A DNA stretch of 64,000 nt from Christensenella sp964438705. Lineage in GTDB: Bacteria; Bacillota; Clostridia; Christensenellales; Christensenellaceae. The stretch lies in the NCBI GenBank assembly GCA_964438705.1, contig CAYTKQ010000007.1, positions 62,001 to 126,000 on the forward strand, in the 5' to 3' direction. Below the pieces are notes generated by a model. The model was not told where the DNA came from. It searched no databases and was given only the letters and a program-made list of their open reading frames with translations. Positions 32,998-41,777 of the stretch are shown in pieces; position 1 is the first letter of the stretch, and every line of letters begins with the position of its first letter. A program made the position numbers and the translations under genes.

Positions 32998-33556
32998 AAT
33001 TGAGCAGACGGCCGACCAGCGACGAGATGGAGGCGGAAAGGATGCCCAGCACTGCGGCGACGGTGATCGAAGCGGGTGCCGCAAACAGCAGCAGAATGCA
33101 AAGAGCACCTTCGGCAAGCATCAAGATGCGGGCTATCTTTCTCATTTTTGCGATCCGCGCCTGAGAAAGAGGATGGTTGCGGTGGATGACAGGAGCAAGC
33201 GCGAAGACGATGGCGATGCTGCCAGCGACGCCAGCGAGAACAAGCGGGAAGACAATGCCGACCAGAAGGGCGTTGAGCAGCATACAGCCAATCCCCACGG
33301 ACAGCGAAATAATAAGACAGCCGATGTGGTTGGGCGCGTGCAGGCCGCCCGATGAATGGCGGAGCGGAAGAAAAAAGAGGCTCCATACCACCGTGGCGGC
33401 AAAAAGATTCAGAACCGCTCCTGTGATCAGAATGATCCCAAAGGTGAGGATCGTATTCAGCAAACATTCCATACTGTAGGCATAGATTTCTTTGTTTTCC
33501 GCATCTGCGCCTTTGTTTACAAGCCATTCAGCGAATGAACTGGATAATTTTTCCAT
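32996..33556 (-). CDS. agrB: AgrB-like accessory gene regulator (autoinducer peptide processing)
   Basis: This 186-residue membrane cysteine protease has five or six predicted spans. The AgrB active site is visible in LRHSSGGLHAPNHIGC: the catalytic His and, later, the catalytic Cys. It cleaves the AgrD tail and closes the thiolactone ring. It is the last gene of the minus-strand set kinase-regulator-agrB, sharing one base with the regulator's stop. The matching agrD is on the other strand at 35796. Confidence 0.93.
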   Translation of the reverse strand: MEKLSSSFAEWLVNKGADAENKEIYAYSMECLLNTILTFGIILITGAVLNLFAATVVWSLFFLPLRHSSGGLHAPNHIGCLIISLSVGIGCMLLNALLVGIVFPLVLAGVAGSIAIVFALAPVIHRNHPLSQARIAKMRKIARILMLAEGALCILLLFAAPASITVAAVLGILSASISSLVGRLLN

Positions 33557-34281
33557 TATGGGCTCCCCGTTCGTTTAAAATAATTCATGAATTTTCGTTT
33601 GATGTTTTCAAAAAAGGATTTGCTGATGGGTACAGTGGAGCGATCGATCAGCGTCAGCAAAGAAGATGAAATGGAATAGATGGCGCCAACGTTTACGATA
33701 AACGAACGATGGCATCGCTCAAATTCCTCCGGCAGCGTCGCCTCGATGTTTTTTAAACGCTCGAGCTGCCGTTCGACGCCGTTGAGCGTGTGGATTTCGA
33801 CATATTGCAGCGCCCCTGAAAAGTACAGGATATCGTCGAAGGGGATGCGAGAGACGGTGTTTCTGCCCTGTGCATAGCAATAAACGGATGTTGGCCGATT
33901 CATCATCCGCGCGGAGACGATATCCATACATTCCTCGATTTCTTCATAGGAGGCAGGCTTGATCAGATATTGCACCGCGGACACCCGGAAGCCCTCATTG
34001 AAGCGGTCGCGCAGTGAAGTAAGAAACACGATCGGCGTTTGATCGTTCTTAGAACGAATGTAGTGTGCAAGGTCTACACCGCTATCACCATGCGGCAGCA
34101 TGATATCAAAATAAATCATATCAAAATGCTCCTGCTCCCAGTCCATCAGAAAGCGGTCGCCTGTGGCGTAGCTTTTGATTTCAAGCAGATGCTGATGCTT
34201 GACCGCCCACTGGCGCAATTGCCTGCTGAGCTGCTCGATGAAGGCCAGTTCGTCTTCGACGATGGCAATCTTAATTTTCAC
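33556..34281 (-). CDS. AgrA-like LytTR response regulator
   Basis: This 241-residue regulator has a receiver domain (about 1-120; acidic VEDE, phospho-acceptor Asp in IYFDIMLP, Lys in LIKPAS) and a C-terminal LytTR DNA-binding domain (about 140-238, with HRSFIVNVGAI). LytTR proteins bind direct repeats spaced about one 21-bp unit, and such repeats occur at 35678-35709 before agrD. It overlaps the kinase gene by 11 nt and agrB by 1 nt. Confidence 0.93.
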   Translation of the reverse strand: MKIKIAIVEDELAFIEQLSRQLRQWAVKHQHLLEIKSYATGDRFLMDWEQEHFDMIYFDIMLPHGDSGVDLAHYIRSKNDQTPIVFLTSLRDRFNEGFRVSAVQYLIKPASYEEIEECMDIVSARMMNRPTSVYCYAQGRNTVSRIPFDDILYFSGALQYVEIHTLNGVERQLERLKNIEATLPEEFERCHRSFIVNVGAIYSISSSLLTLIDRSTVPISKSFFENIKRKFMNYFKRTGSP

Positions 34282-35584
34282 TGGAATCCTCCCTCAGCGG
34301 TAAAAATAGCGCGGAATCAAATTCTTTTTCCGTGTGTGTGAAGCTGTATAAACCGTTTTCCGCTTCTACGATCTGTTTGACGCGTGCAAGACCGTAGCCG
34401 TGGTTGGATTCTTTTTTGCTTGAGATCAGATGATCGTCTTGATAAGAATAGTCGTTGGGCGCACGGTTGACGATGTGGATCATCAGCATCCCGCGCTGGG
34501 GAAAAATGCTCAGCTTGATATAACGCTGCGCTGCGTCTGAAATTTTTTCGCAGGCTTCAATGGCGTTGTCGAGAAGATTCCCAAGCAAAACGCAAAGCTT
34601 GGTTTCGCTGATTGTCAGGCGGGGCAGGCGCGCAACGTCGAGATAGACTTTGACGCTGTTTTCGTTCGCGATGAGCATTTTGCTCGCGAGGACCGCGTCG
34701 ATCGAGGATACGCCCGTGGCAAACAACGAAAGGGTAGATTGAAATTCCTGTTCGACCTCGCCGACATAATTTTTCAATTGATCGTAATCCTTGTTTTCGA
34801 TATATATGCGCAGAACCTCGAGATAATTGTGGAAATCATGCCGCCATGCACGAATCATCGCTTCTGTTCGCTGGTTGTGTTCTTCCTCCAGGTGCGCCTG
34901 CTTGAGCTGTCCTTCGATGTATATTTTTTCCCACAGGGTGCGCCCGATTTTATCAAAAAGCAATATGATGGCGACCATCATGGCGAGAATGGCGGCGCTG
35001 ATCGCGCTCAGCACGATCTGCTCGGGTGTCGTGCGTGCTGACGTGATGGAAAGCGATATCGCTCCGCACGCGGCGAAGATGCCAAGCAGCATCACCCCCA
35101 CCATCAATATCTGAGAAAACAATGGAAAGCGTATGTTTTGTTTCCGGCGGACGCGAGAGGCGATCCAGTAAGCGCTCGCGACGATCATAGAATATAGGAT
35201 GGTGATTGCAAAGCGAGATTCGGAAGGCAACAGCGTTTCGCTGATGTCGATCCCGGAGGTCCACGTGAGAAGCACGGAAATCAGCATATTGGCAAAGATG
35301 GGGATGCTGCCGCCGATGACGCCAAGAAAAAGGCGTTTGCCGATGCTTCCGTTAAACATCAGGGCGTAGGTCACCTTGATGAGAAACATGAGGATCATCG
35401 TGATGTTGTAATGGACGCCGATCAGGTTGAGCGCTGTGACACAAGCGATAATGACGAGCGCAAATGTATATATCCTGCGGTTTTTGTCAGGAGAGTATCC
35501 CAACTGAGCGGAGAGATAATAAAACAGAAAAAAGGTCTCGATGAAATTGATGAGTATTTCCCAAAGTGCCCAAACAATTGTCAT
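34271..35584 (-). CDS. AgrC-like GHKL sensor histidine kinase
   Basis: This 437-residue kinase has six or seven N-terminal membrane spans (to about residue 210), a dimerisation helix with the phospho-acceptor His in WRHDFHNYL (about 242) and a GHKL ATPase domain with LLGNLLDNAIEAC and HGYGLARVK. Like AgrC it would sense the cyclic peptide made by AgrB from AgrD. It is the first gene of the minus-strand operon and is divergent from agrD. Confidence 0.92.
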   Translation of the reverse strand: MTIVWALWEILINFIETFFLFYYLSAQLGYSPDKNRRIYTFALVIIACVTALNLIGVHYNITMILMFLIKVTYALMFNGSIGKRLFLGVIGGSIPIFANMLISVLLTWTSGIDISETLLPSESRFAITILYSMIVASAYWIASRVRRKQNIRFPLFSQILMVGVMLLGIFAACGAISLSITSARTTPEQIVLSAISAAILAMMVAIILLFDKIGRTLWEKIYIEGQLKQAHLEEEHNQRTEAMIRAWRHDFHNYLEVLRIYIENKDYDQLKNYVGEVEQEFQSTLSLFATGVSSIDAVLASKMLIANENSVKVYLDVARLPRLTISETKLCVLLGNLLDNAIEACEKISDAAQRYIKLSIFPQRGMLMIHIVNRAPNDYSYQDDHLISSKKESNHGYGLARVKQIVEAENGLYSFTHTEKEFDSALFLPLREDSSEN

Positions 35585-35677
35585 AATATTGCACCGCCAG
35601 TTAAAAAATCATGTTTCAAATAATAAATCTGTTTATATTATATACTAAATAAGCATAAAGGTGGACAGCAAAAAAAT

Positions 35678-35709
35678 ATTTCGTTCATTTAAGCCGACAT
35701 TTCGTTCAT
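35678..35709 (+). promoter_or_regulatory. LytTR-type direct repeat upstream of agrD
   Basis: The 11-mer ATTTCGTTCAT occurs at 35678-35688 and again at 35699-35709, with a start-to-start distance of 21 bp. This matches the spacing of AgrA/ComE-type LytTR sites. It lies 87 nt before the agrD start; a T/A-rich -10 candidate (TATTTTATAG) follows around 35738. Confidence 0.75.
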
Positions 35710-35795
35710 AGTTTAACACAAGCCACCCAATTTGTGTTATTTTATAGAAGTGATTTGAACTTAAAAAAATCTACGGCGACTGAAAGGAAGAAAAT

Positions 35796-35942
35796 ATGAA
35801 AAAATCAAGCGGTTCCAAAGTGAAAAAAGCGATTACAAAAGTGACAGAAAAATCTCTTATGACAGTAGCGGACATTTTTTCCGGTCTTCCTTGTTCCGGA
35901 CCGTGGTATGAACCCAAGGTCCCGGAGAAATTGAAGAAATAG
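35796..35942 (+). CDS. agrD: AgrD autoinducer prepeptide (48 residues)
   Basis: This short gene encodes 48 residues: a basic amphipathic N terminus (MKKSSGSKVKKAITKV), a core GLPCSGPWYEP with the ring-forming Cys33, and a charged C-terminal tail KVPEKLKK, as in AgrD proteins. AgrB should cut after the ring to give a peptide in which the Cys thiol closes on the carboxyl of Trp37 or Tyr38; the exact boundary is uncertain. AAAGGAAG precedes the ATG. A strong terminator follows. It is alone on the + strand, divergent from the kinase-regulator-agrB operon. Confidence 0.85.
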   Translation: MKKSSGSKVKKAITKVTEKSLMTVADIFSGLPCSGPWYEPKVPEKLKK

Positions 35943-35970
35943 TGAATAAAGGGTGGCTTATGTTCTCTTA

Positions 35971-36002
35971 GAACAGGCTCTTCCAAAAGGAAGAGCCTGT
36001 TC
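35971..36002 (+). terminator. agrD terminator
   Basis: A perfect 14-bp stem GAACAGGCTCTTCC / GGAAGAGCCTGTTC with loop AAAA. The T tract after it is weak (GTATTTATT). Confidence 0.8.
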
Positions 36003-36046
36003 GTATTTATTGAGTTAATCGCTTTGCCGACAACAAAATGCAGTAT

Positions 36047-37279
36047 TTACCACCTGCGGCCACGCCCGCCGCGCCGCACGTTGATGCTGTGAAAGGACTG
36101 GCCGCTTACTTTACCATACGATTTCTGCCGGACTGGCTCGGGAAGCTCGAGCGTATCTGCTGTAGGGGATATGTCGATTTTGGAATTTTTGATCATTTTC
36201 CGCAGTTGATCGGCCTCATCCAAATGGATAAGCGTGTAGGCGATCCCTTCCTGCTCCGCGCGCCCTGTGCGCCCGATACGATGCACATAACTCTCGTCAT
36301 CCATCGGCGCGTCATAATTGATGACGGCGTCAATATTTTTGACATCGATTCCGCGGGCGGCGATATCTGTGGCTACAAGGGTATCCAGCTTGCCCAAGCG
36401 ATATTGCTTCATGACCCGGTCGCGTTGATTCTGGTTCATGTCGCCATGCAGTGCAGCGGCCCGAAAGCCCTTCTTCCGCAGGTGGAACGCCAGTTTATCC
36501 GCGCGATGCTTCATGTTTACAAAAATCAGCGTCAAAGGGTAGTCGTTGTCCTTGAGCAACGAGAGCAAAGCGGTGTTTTTGCCGCCGGGATGAACGATGG
36601 TGTAGTACTGCTTGACCGTTTCCACCGTCAAGGATTCCTGCTCCACACGAATTTCCTGCGCTTCTCTTTTGAGGAACTGGCTTGCGATCACATAGATTTC
36701 TTGCGGCATGGTTGCGGAAAAAAGAACGGTCTGCCGGATGTGCGGCGTGGCCTTTAAGATCTTTTCCATATCCTTACGAAACCCCATATCCAGCATCCGG
36801 TCGGCTTCATCCAGCACAACCGTACGGACGTTCGCGAGCGAAATGGTTTTGCGCTGCATATGATCGAGCAGACGGCCGGGCGTAGCCACGACGATATGTG
36901 GCGTGGTTTTCAAAAAGTCGAGCTGTTTGTTGATTTTTTCTCCGCCATATATTGTAGCGATACGAATGCCCGGTTTGTTTTTTGAAAGGGCGTGAAGCAC
37001 GCCTGAAATTTGTATTGCCAATTCTCTGGTCGGACACAGAATAAGGGCTTGCGTGATTTTTTGCGTGGGATCGACCTGCTGAACGAGCGGCATGCCAAAA
37101 GCGCCGGTCTTGCCCGTTCCGGTCGGCGCCTGCACCAACAAATCGTCTCCTGCCAAAAAGCCTCCGATCGTCAGTTCCTGAACCGGCGTGGGCTTTTCAA
37201 AATTCATTTTGCGAAGGCTTTCCTGAATCTCATCCGAGATGCCGAGATCTTTAAAGGGTGTTGCTTGCATTTCTTGCAT
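36047..37279 (-). CDS. DEAD-box RNA helicase
   Basis: This 410-residue helicase has the Q motif (FEKPTPVQ), motif I APTGTGKT, motif II LDEADRML, motif III SATMP and motif VI HRIGRTGRA. The C terminus is short and ends in an Arg/Gly-rich tail (RRGGRGRRW) that may bind RNA. AGGAG precedes the start. The mRNA leader is about 155 nt from the promoter at 37443-37471, which is typical of cold-inducible helicase genes. It unwinds RNA in ribosome assembly or mRNA turnover. Confidence 0.93.
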   Translation of the reverse strand: MQEMQATPFKDLGISDEIQESLRKMNFEKPTPVQELTIGGFLAGDDLLVQAPTGTGKTGAFGMPLVQQVDPTQKITQALILCPTRELAIQISGVLHALSKNKPGIRIATIYGGEKINKQLDFLKTTPHIVVATPGRLLDHMQRKTISLANVRTVVLDEADRMLDMGFRKDMEKILKATPHIRQTVLFSATMPQEIYVIASQFLKREAQEIRVEQESLTVETVKQYYTIVHPGGKNTALLSLLKDNDYPLTLIFVNMKHRADKLAFHLRKKGFRAAALHGDMNQNQRDRVMKQYRLGKLDTLVATDIAARGIDVKNIDAVINYDAPMDDESYVHRIGRTGRAEQEGIAYTLIHLDEADQLRKMIKNSKIDISPTADTLELPEPVRQKSYGKVSGQSFHSINVRRGGRGRRW

Positions 37280-37442
37280 ATCATGTCTCCTGTTTTATTA
37301 ATCGATAGGCCATACAGAAAACAACGCAATGAAACATGTCCCTAACGGCCCACATATCGCCCGCAAACAAAAACGCATACTTTTGCAAACCATACTGGGC
37401 TTACAAGAATATGCGAGACAGTGCGGAATCAGATATGCACTT

Positions 37443-37471
37443 ATATTAACATATAAAGACGCTTCTGTCAA
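37443..37471 (-). promoter_or_regulatory. Promoter of the DEAD-box helicase gene
   Basis: On the minus strand TTGACA (complement of 37466-37471), 17-bp spacer, TAATAT (complement of 37443-37448). The leader 37280-37436 has no gene; no terminator is seen in it. Confidence 0.75.
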
Positions 37472-37515
37472 TTTTGCATCAAACAGGAATTGATCGGGCC
37501 CAACGATTCTGTTGC

Positions 37516-38001
37516 CTAGGAAGCCGACCGGCGCGTCGTGACCTCTGCACAGACAATTCTGGCAATATGTTCCGCTGATTCATCTGTGAGAGGGAAAAAC
37601 ATTCCGTCATTGCGGCATTTTTTCAGCGTGCTTCCGTTTAGCTCATAGATAAATCCCTTTACGCAGGTATCACTGCAAGCCGCAGGGTCTAACAGCCGCT
37701 TGCAGTCGCGGGACGCGGTCATCTTGTTTTGCATCGCAGCAGGCAGGCCGGCAAGTATGTCCTCGTAGCGTCCGGCATGATCGCCGTAAATTCGGGCCAA
37801 AATGCCTGATTTGCGAAATACCCAGTTCATCACAGTTTTGTTTTCACATTTGTAAGAAGCTGCATAGCCGCTCTTCGCTTCCTTAATCATTAAATCGCAG
37901 CCCAATTCGATGAGCTGCTCGTGCAGGCTTTGTACAAAAGCCCTATGCTCTGCTGAAACCGCGGAGATGAAATCGCTGAACGCGATAGTTTCTTTCGCCA
38001 T
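37516..38001 (-). CDS. Conserved hypothetical protein
   Basis: This is a 161-residue soluble protein. Features include MIKEAKSGYAASYKCENKTV, a GILARIYGDH segment and four spaced cysteines in the C-terminal half (SRDCKRLLDPAACSDTCVKG and KKCRNDG), which might bind a metal. I cannot name the family or function. The ATG at 38001 lacks a strong ribosome site (GAAGGG a few bases upstream). Its upstream region faces the response-regulator gene. Confidence 0.65.
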   Translation of the reverse strand: MAKETIAFSDFISAVSAEHRAFVQSLHEQLIELGCDLMIKEAKSGYAASYKCENKTVMNWVFRKSGILARIYGDHAGRYEDILAGLPAAMQNKMTASRDCKRLLDPAACSDTCVKGFIYELNGSTLKKCRNDGMFFPLTDESAEHIARIVCAEVTTRRSAS

Positions 38002-38120
38002 AATATGTTACCCTTCCTTAATTGTTTCGGCATCTGCAAACAATGTGATTATACCACAAAATAAAAATCGCGCCTACGGAATTGAACAGAAAACAAAACC
38101 CGTTTGCACAGCCCATAAAC

Positions 38121-38149
38121 TTGTGCAATATATTGTTTTCCAATATAAT
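38121..38149 (+). promoter_or_regulatory. Sigma-A promoter for the response-regulator gene
   Basis: TTGTGC at 38121-38126, 17-bp spacer, TATAAT at 38144-38149. Confidence 0.7.
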
Positions 38150-38192
38150 GTATTCATAACATATCTCTTTTTGTGAGCATGGGGTGATTTTT

Positions 38193-38855
38193 ATGAAAAC
38201 GATTGCCATCGTAGATGATGATATATATATCGGCGATATGCTGGAAGAAGCGCTGCAAAAAGAAGGATATCGTACCCTCCGTGCCTATTCGGGAACGGAG
38301 GCGCTTTTTCTTTTTTCAGAACATCAGCCGGATCTCGTTTTGCTGGATTTGATGCTGCCCGGCCTTGGCGGAGAAGAGGTGCTCCCTAAAATACAAGCGA
38401 TTCCTGTAATCATTGTGAGTGCAAAAGTGGCGGTTGACGACAAAGTCAGGTTGCTTTTGGACGGTGCGGTGGATTATATGACAAAGCCATTTGAAATAAG
38501 GGAGCTGATCGCGCGGATAAAGGTGCATATACGTCCTCGTGTCGGTGCAGGTGAAAATATTATTTTGCGCTGCGACGATATTTGCCTTGATACGCTCACC
38601 CATCAAATCACCGTGGCTGACCGGCCTGTTCGGCTTACAAAAACCGAATTTGCAATTCTAAAATATTTGATGCAAAATCCAAACCAAGTTATTACAAAAT
38701 CACAACTGCTGGATATGATCAGCATTGATACGCCGGATTGCGTGGAAAGCTCGCTAAAAGTTCATGTGAGCAACCTGCGCGGGAAGCTTCGGGCGGAAAA
38801 CAAGAAAGAATATATCGAGGCAGTGTGGGGTATTGGGTTTAAGTTGCTAGAATGA
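38193..38855 (+). CDS. OmpR-family response regulator
   Basis: This 220-residue regulator has a receiver domain (acidic VDDD near residue 9, acceptor Asp in LVLLDLMLPG, Lys in MTKPFE) and a winged-helix trans_reg_C domain (about 125-220, with RLTKTEFAILKYL and VHVSNLRGKL). ATG at 38193 was chosen over an in-frame GTG three codons earlier. It belongs with the ABC transporter and kinase that follow (38948-41611), a BceRS-like set for sensing and resisting peptide antibiotics. Confidence 0.92.
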   Translation: MKTIAIVDDDIYIGDMLEEALQKEGYRTLRAYSGTEALFLFSEHQPDLVLLDLMLPGLGGEEVLPKIQAIPVIIVSAKVAVDDKVRLLLDGAVDYMTKPFEIRELIARIKVHIRPRVGAGENIILRCDDICLDTLTHQITVADRPVRLTKTEFAILKYLMQNPNQVITKSQLLDMISIDTPDCVESSLKVHVSNLRGKLRAENKKEYIEAVWGIGFKLLE

Positions 38856-38861
38856 ATGTAT

Positions 38862-38903
38862 CTTTACGATTTCTTTACGCTTTTCTTTACCGGTTTCTTA
38901 ACC
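38862..38903 (+). promoter_or_regulatory. Four CTTTACG-type direct repeats before the ABC operon
   Basis: CTTTACG at 38862, CTTTACG at 38873, CTTTACC at 38885 and CTTAACC at 38897 repeat every 11-12 bp. That is one helical turn, as OmpR-family regulators require. They lie directly after the regulator gene and just ahead of an AT-rich -10 region and the ABC gene at 38948. Confidence 0.65.
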
Positions 38904-38947
38904 ATATTATGCTACCATAACAGCATCATACATAAGGAGGCATTGAC

Positions 38948-39862
38948 GTGGAATATGTGTTAGAAACTCAAAATCTGTCCAAACGATATCGGACATTCAA
39001 GGCACTCAATCATTTATCCATGCGGGTGGAAAAGGGGGCAATCTATGGGTTCGTAGGCAAAAATGGCGCTGGCAAAACGACGCTGATCCGAATCATCTGC
39101 GGGCTGCAACGGCCTACGGACGGCCACTATGCGCTATATGGAAAAGAGCATACGTCTAACGACATTGGCGCATCTCGCCGCAGAATGGGCGCAATCGTGG
39201 AAACGCCGTCCATTTATCAGGACATGACAGCCGAAGAAAATTTAAAAGCGCAATACAGAGTGTTGGGGCGCCCTTCCTTTGAGGGGATAGACGGGCTGCT
39301 TGAGCTCGTGGGACTGCGCGGCACAGGAAAAAAGAAAGCGCGTCACTTTTCTTTGGGCATGCGGCAGCGGCTTGGTATTGCCGTGGCGCTCACTGGTGAT
39401 CCGGATTTTTTGGTACTGGATGAACCGGTAAACGGTCTTGATCCGCAGGGCATTGTACAAATGCGTGAGCTGATTTTGAAGCTGAACCGCGAGCACCATA
39501 TCACCGTACTGATTTCCAGTCATATTTTGGATGAGCTGTCCCGCCTCGCAACGCACTACGGTTTTATCGACAGCGGCAGGATTGTCAAAGAAATCAGCGC
39601 GGAAGAATTGGAACGCAGTTGCCGCAGGTGCATGAACCTTACGGTGTCGGATATTCATGCGTTCGTACGCACACTGGACGAAATAGGCCTTGACTATGCG
39701 GTCACCTCAGCCAACGAAGCGGACGTGTTCGGCGAATGGAATATCACCGAGCTGACCCGTGCGCTGGACAAAGAAAACTGTACGATACAAAACATGGTGG
39801 CGCGTGATGAAAGCCTTGAAAGCTATTACATCAATTTGCTGGGAGGTGAGCGCGATGCGTAA
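38948..39862 (+). CDS. ABC transporter ATP-binding protein (BcrA-like)
   Basis: This 304-residue ATPase has Walker A GKNGAGKTT, signature FSLGMRQR and Walker B FLVLDEPVNGLDPQG. The long C-terminal extension (about 215-304) is typical of BcrA/lantibiotic-immunity ATPases. The start is GTG with AAGGAGG at 38936-38942. It overlaps the permease gene by 8 nt. Together they probably remove or protect from a peptide antibiotic such as bacitracin or a lantibiotic; the substrate is inferred from family. Confidence 0.92.
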   Translation: MEYVLETQNLSKRYRTFKALNHLSMRVEKGAIYGFVGKNGAGKTTLIRIICGLQRPTDGHYALYGKEHTSNDIGASRRRMGAIVETPSIYQDMTAEENLKAQYRVLGRPSFEGIDGLLELVGLRGTGKKKARHFSLGMRQRLGIAVALTGDPDFLVLDEPVNGLDPQGIVQMRELILKLNREHHITVLISSHILDELSRLATHYGFIDSGRIVKEISAEELERSCRRCMNLTVSDIHAFVRTLDEIGLDYAVTSANEADVFGEWNITELTRALDKENCTIQNMVARDESLESYYINLLGGERDA

Positions 39863-40721
39863 TCTGGTTCGGGCAAATTTTGCGCGCATGATGCACGACA
39901 AGGTCCTTTGGATATTGACAGCGGCTGTTGTGATCTTGGGACTGGTGATACTCGGTGGACAATATCAGGCGATGCAGGAAACGGATCATGCTGTCTCTCT
40001 GAATTCGAGTATTTTAGGTGTTTTTTTATTGGTGGGTATTGCCATCTCTATCTTTGCGCCGCTGTTCATCGGAACGGAGTACAGCGACGGGACAATGCGC
40101 AATAAGCTGGCGGCAGGAGCAAAGCGGGCAAACGTCTATATCGCCAATTTTATGGTGTGCGCCGCCGCAGGCATCCTAATGGAATTTGTATATATCATCG
40201 TCATATCTTTCGTGGGTCATGCCTTGATCGGTACGGCGGCAGTATCGGTCACGACCCTGCTCACTTGGATTGCGATAGGGTTCCTTTTGACGCTTAGCTG
40301 GGCGGCGATCTTCACGCTGATCACAATGCTCATAACAAGTAAGGCGGTTTCAGCGATCATTTGTGTTCTTCTTGCTGTCGTTTTGATGATTGCGGGGTCT
40401 AACCTATGCGTGTTGTTAAAGGAGCCTGAATTTTATGACGGCATCGTGGCTGACGTTGCAGACAGTGCGGAAACACAGGAGGCGGATCAAACCAGTTACA
40501 GTATGGAATACGTCGAGAAAATCCCGAATCCCAAATATATCCCGCCCGAACAGCGTCCGTTTGTGCAGGCCGTTGTGGATATTTTGCCGGCGGGTCAGGC
40601 ACAGCAGCTTATTTGGATGGAAGTTCCGCAGCCATGGCTGCTGATGCTGTACTCAGCTGCAATCATTGTGATTGCAAACGTGATGGGAGTCTATATTTTC
40701 CGTAGAAAAGATTTGAAATAG
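39855..40721 (+). CDS. ABC-2 type permease
   Basis: This 288-residue permease has six predicted spans: one near the N terminus (about 20-38), four between 55 and 200, and one near the C terminus (about 262-282). A hydrophilic external loop lies at 205-255. It resembles the BcrB/lantibiotic-permease type. GGGAGGTGAG precedes the ATG at 39855, which lies inside the end of the ATPase gene; an earlier in-frame start is not supported. Confidence 0.85.
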   Translation: MRNLVRANFARMMHDKVLWILTAAVVILGLVILGGQYQAMQETDHAVSLNSSILGVFLLVGIAISIFAPLFIGTEYSDGTMRNKLAAGAKRANVYIANFMVCAAAGILMEFVYIIVISFVGHALIGTAAVSVTTLLTWIAIGFLLTLSWAAIFTLITMLITSKAVSAIICVLLAVVLMIAGSNLCVLLKEPEFYDGIVADVADSAETQEADQTSYSMEYVEKIPNPKYIPPEQRPFVQAVVDILPAGQAQQLIWMEVPQPWLLMLYSAAIIVIANVMGVYIFRRKDLK

Positions 40722-40729
40722 GTGGGTTT

Positions 40730-41611
40730 ATGATTTGGTTGCTTTGCGGCTTGTGCGCCGCGCTTGTCATAGTCACAATCATTTTGCTCTGCAAAATTGT
40801 TTGCCTGCGCAGTGCGGCGGACGAGATTGGCGCGGCGTTTTCCGCAAGGATTCACGAAGACACAAATGTGGGGATCGATATTTCAACCGCCGACCGCAGG
40901 ATGCGCCGTCTCGCTGCGGAAATTGACAGGCAGCTAAAGCACCTAAGGCGTAGGCATATCCGTTTTACGCAGGGCGACCGTGAGTTAAAGGATGCCATCA
41001 CAAATATCGCGCACGATCTGCGTACCCCATTAACAGCGATCTGTGGGTACATGGAGCTGCTTGAACGAACGGATATACCGGATGATGTGCGCAAGTATTT
41101 GCAGATCATCGCGAACAGGATCGATGCAATGAAGCAACTGACGGAGGAACTGTTTCGCTATTCGGTTATCGTATCAGCCGCAGAGGACAGCCGCGAGACA
41201 ATTGTTTTAAACCGTGCGCTGCAAGAGTGCATCGCCGCGCATTACAGCGCGCTCACCCAAAGAGGGATCGTACCCAAAGTATCCATTGCGGAAAAATTGA
41301 CAGAGCGTCTTTTGAATAAGGCTGCACTTGCCCGCATACTCGATAACATAATGAGTAACGCGCTGAAATACAGTGATGGTGATTTATTTATTGCATTGCT
41401 GCCCGATGGTTCGATTACTTTTCGCAATCATGCAAAAGACTTGGATGAAATCAGCATAGGCCGTTTGTTTGACCGGTTTTATACCGTTGAAAATGGTCGA
41501 AGCGGCACAGGCCTAGGCCTTTCCATTGCCAAGATATTGACCGAGCAGGCAGGCGGAAGTATTCGGGCATACAAGGAAGGCGACATGTTTACGATAGAGC
41601 TTTTGTTTTGA
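40730..41611 (+). CDS. Sensor histidine kinase
   Basis: This 293-residue kinase has one N-terminal membrane span (about 3-24), no sizeable extracellular domain, a HisKA helix with the acceptor His in NIAHDLRTPL, and an HATPase domain with NIMSNALKYS and GTGLGLSIAK. The short sensor part suggests it is signalled through the adjacent ABC transporter, as in Bce-type systems. It starts 8 nt after the permease gene. Confidence 0.92.
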   Translation: MIWLLCGLCAALVIVTIILLCKIVCLRSAADEIGAAFSARIHEDTNVGIDISTADRRMRRLAAEIDRQLKHLRRRHIRFTQGDRELKDAITNIAHDLRTPLTAICGYMELLERTDIPDDVRKYLQIIANRIDAMKQLTEELFRYSVIVSAAEDSRETIVLNRALQECIAAHYSALTQRGIVPKVSIAEKLTERLLNKAALARILDNIMSNALKYSDGDLFIALLPDGSITFRNHAKDLDEISIGRLFDRFYTVENGRSGTGLGLSIAKILTEQAGGSIRAYKEGDMFTIELLF

Positions 41612-41777
41612 CATCAAATTGAATGAAGTACATCGGGCCAGGTGGGCGCGATGTGCTGCTTGGCAATGCGTGCAAACAATCGGCAGTAAAATCGCTTGAA
41701 TCCATCTGTATAAACGGACATTCTCAATTATGATGATGTGGATGACCCCGAAGCGTTTGCGTGACAGGCAGGCACCC

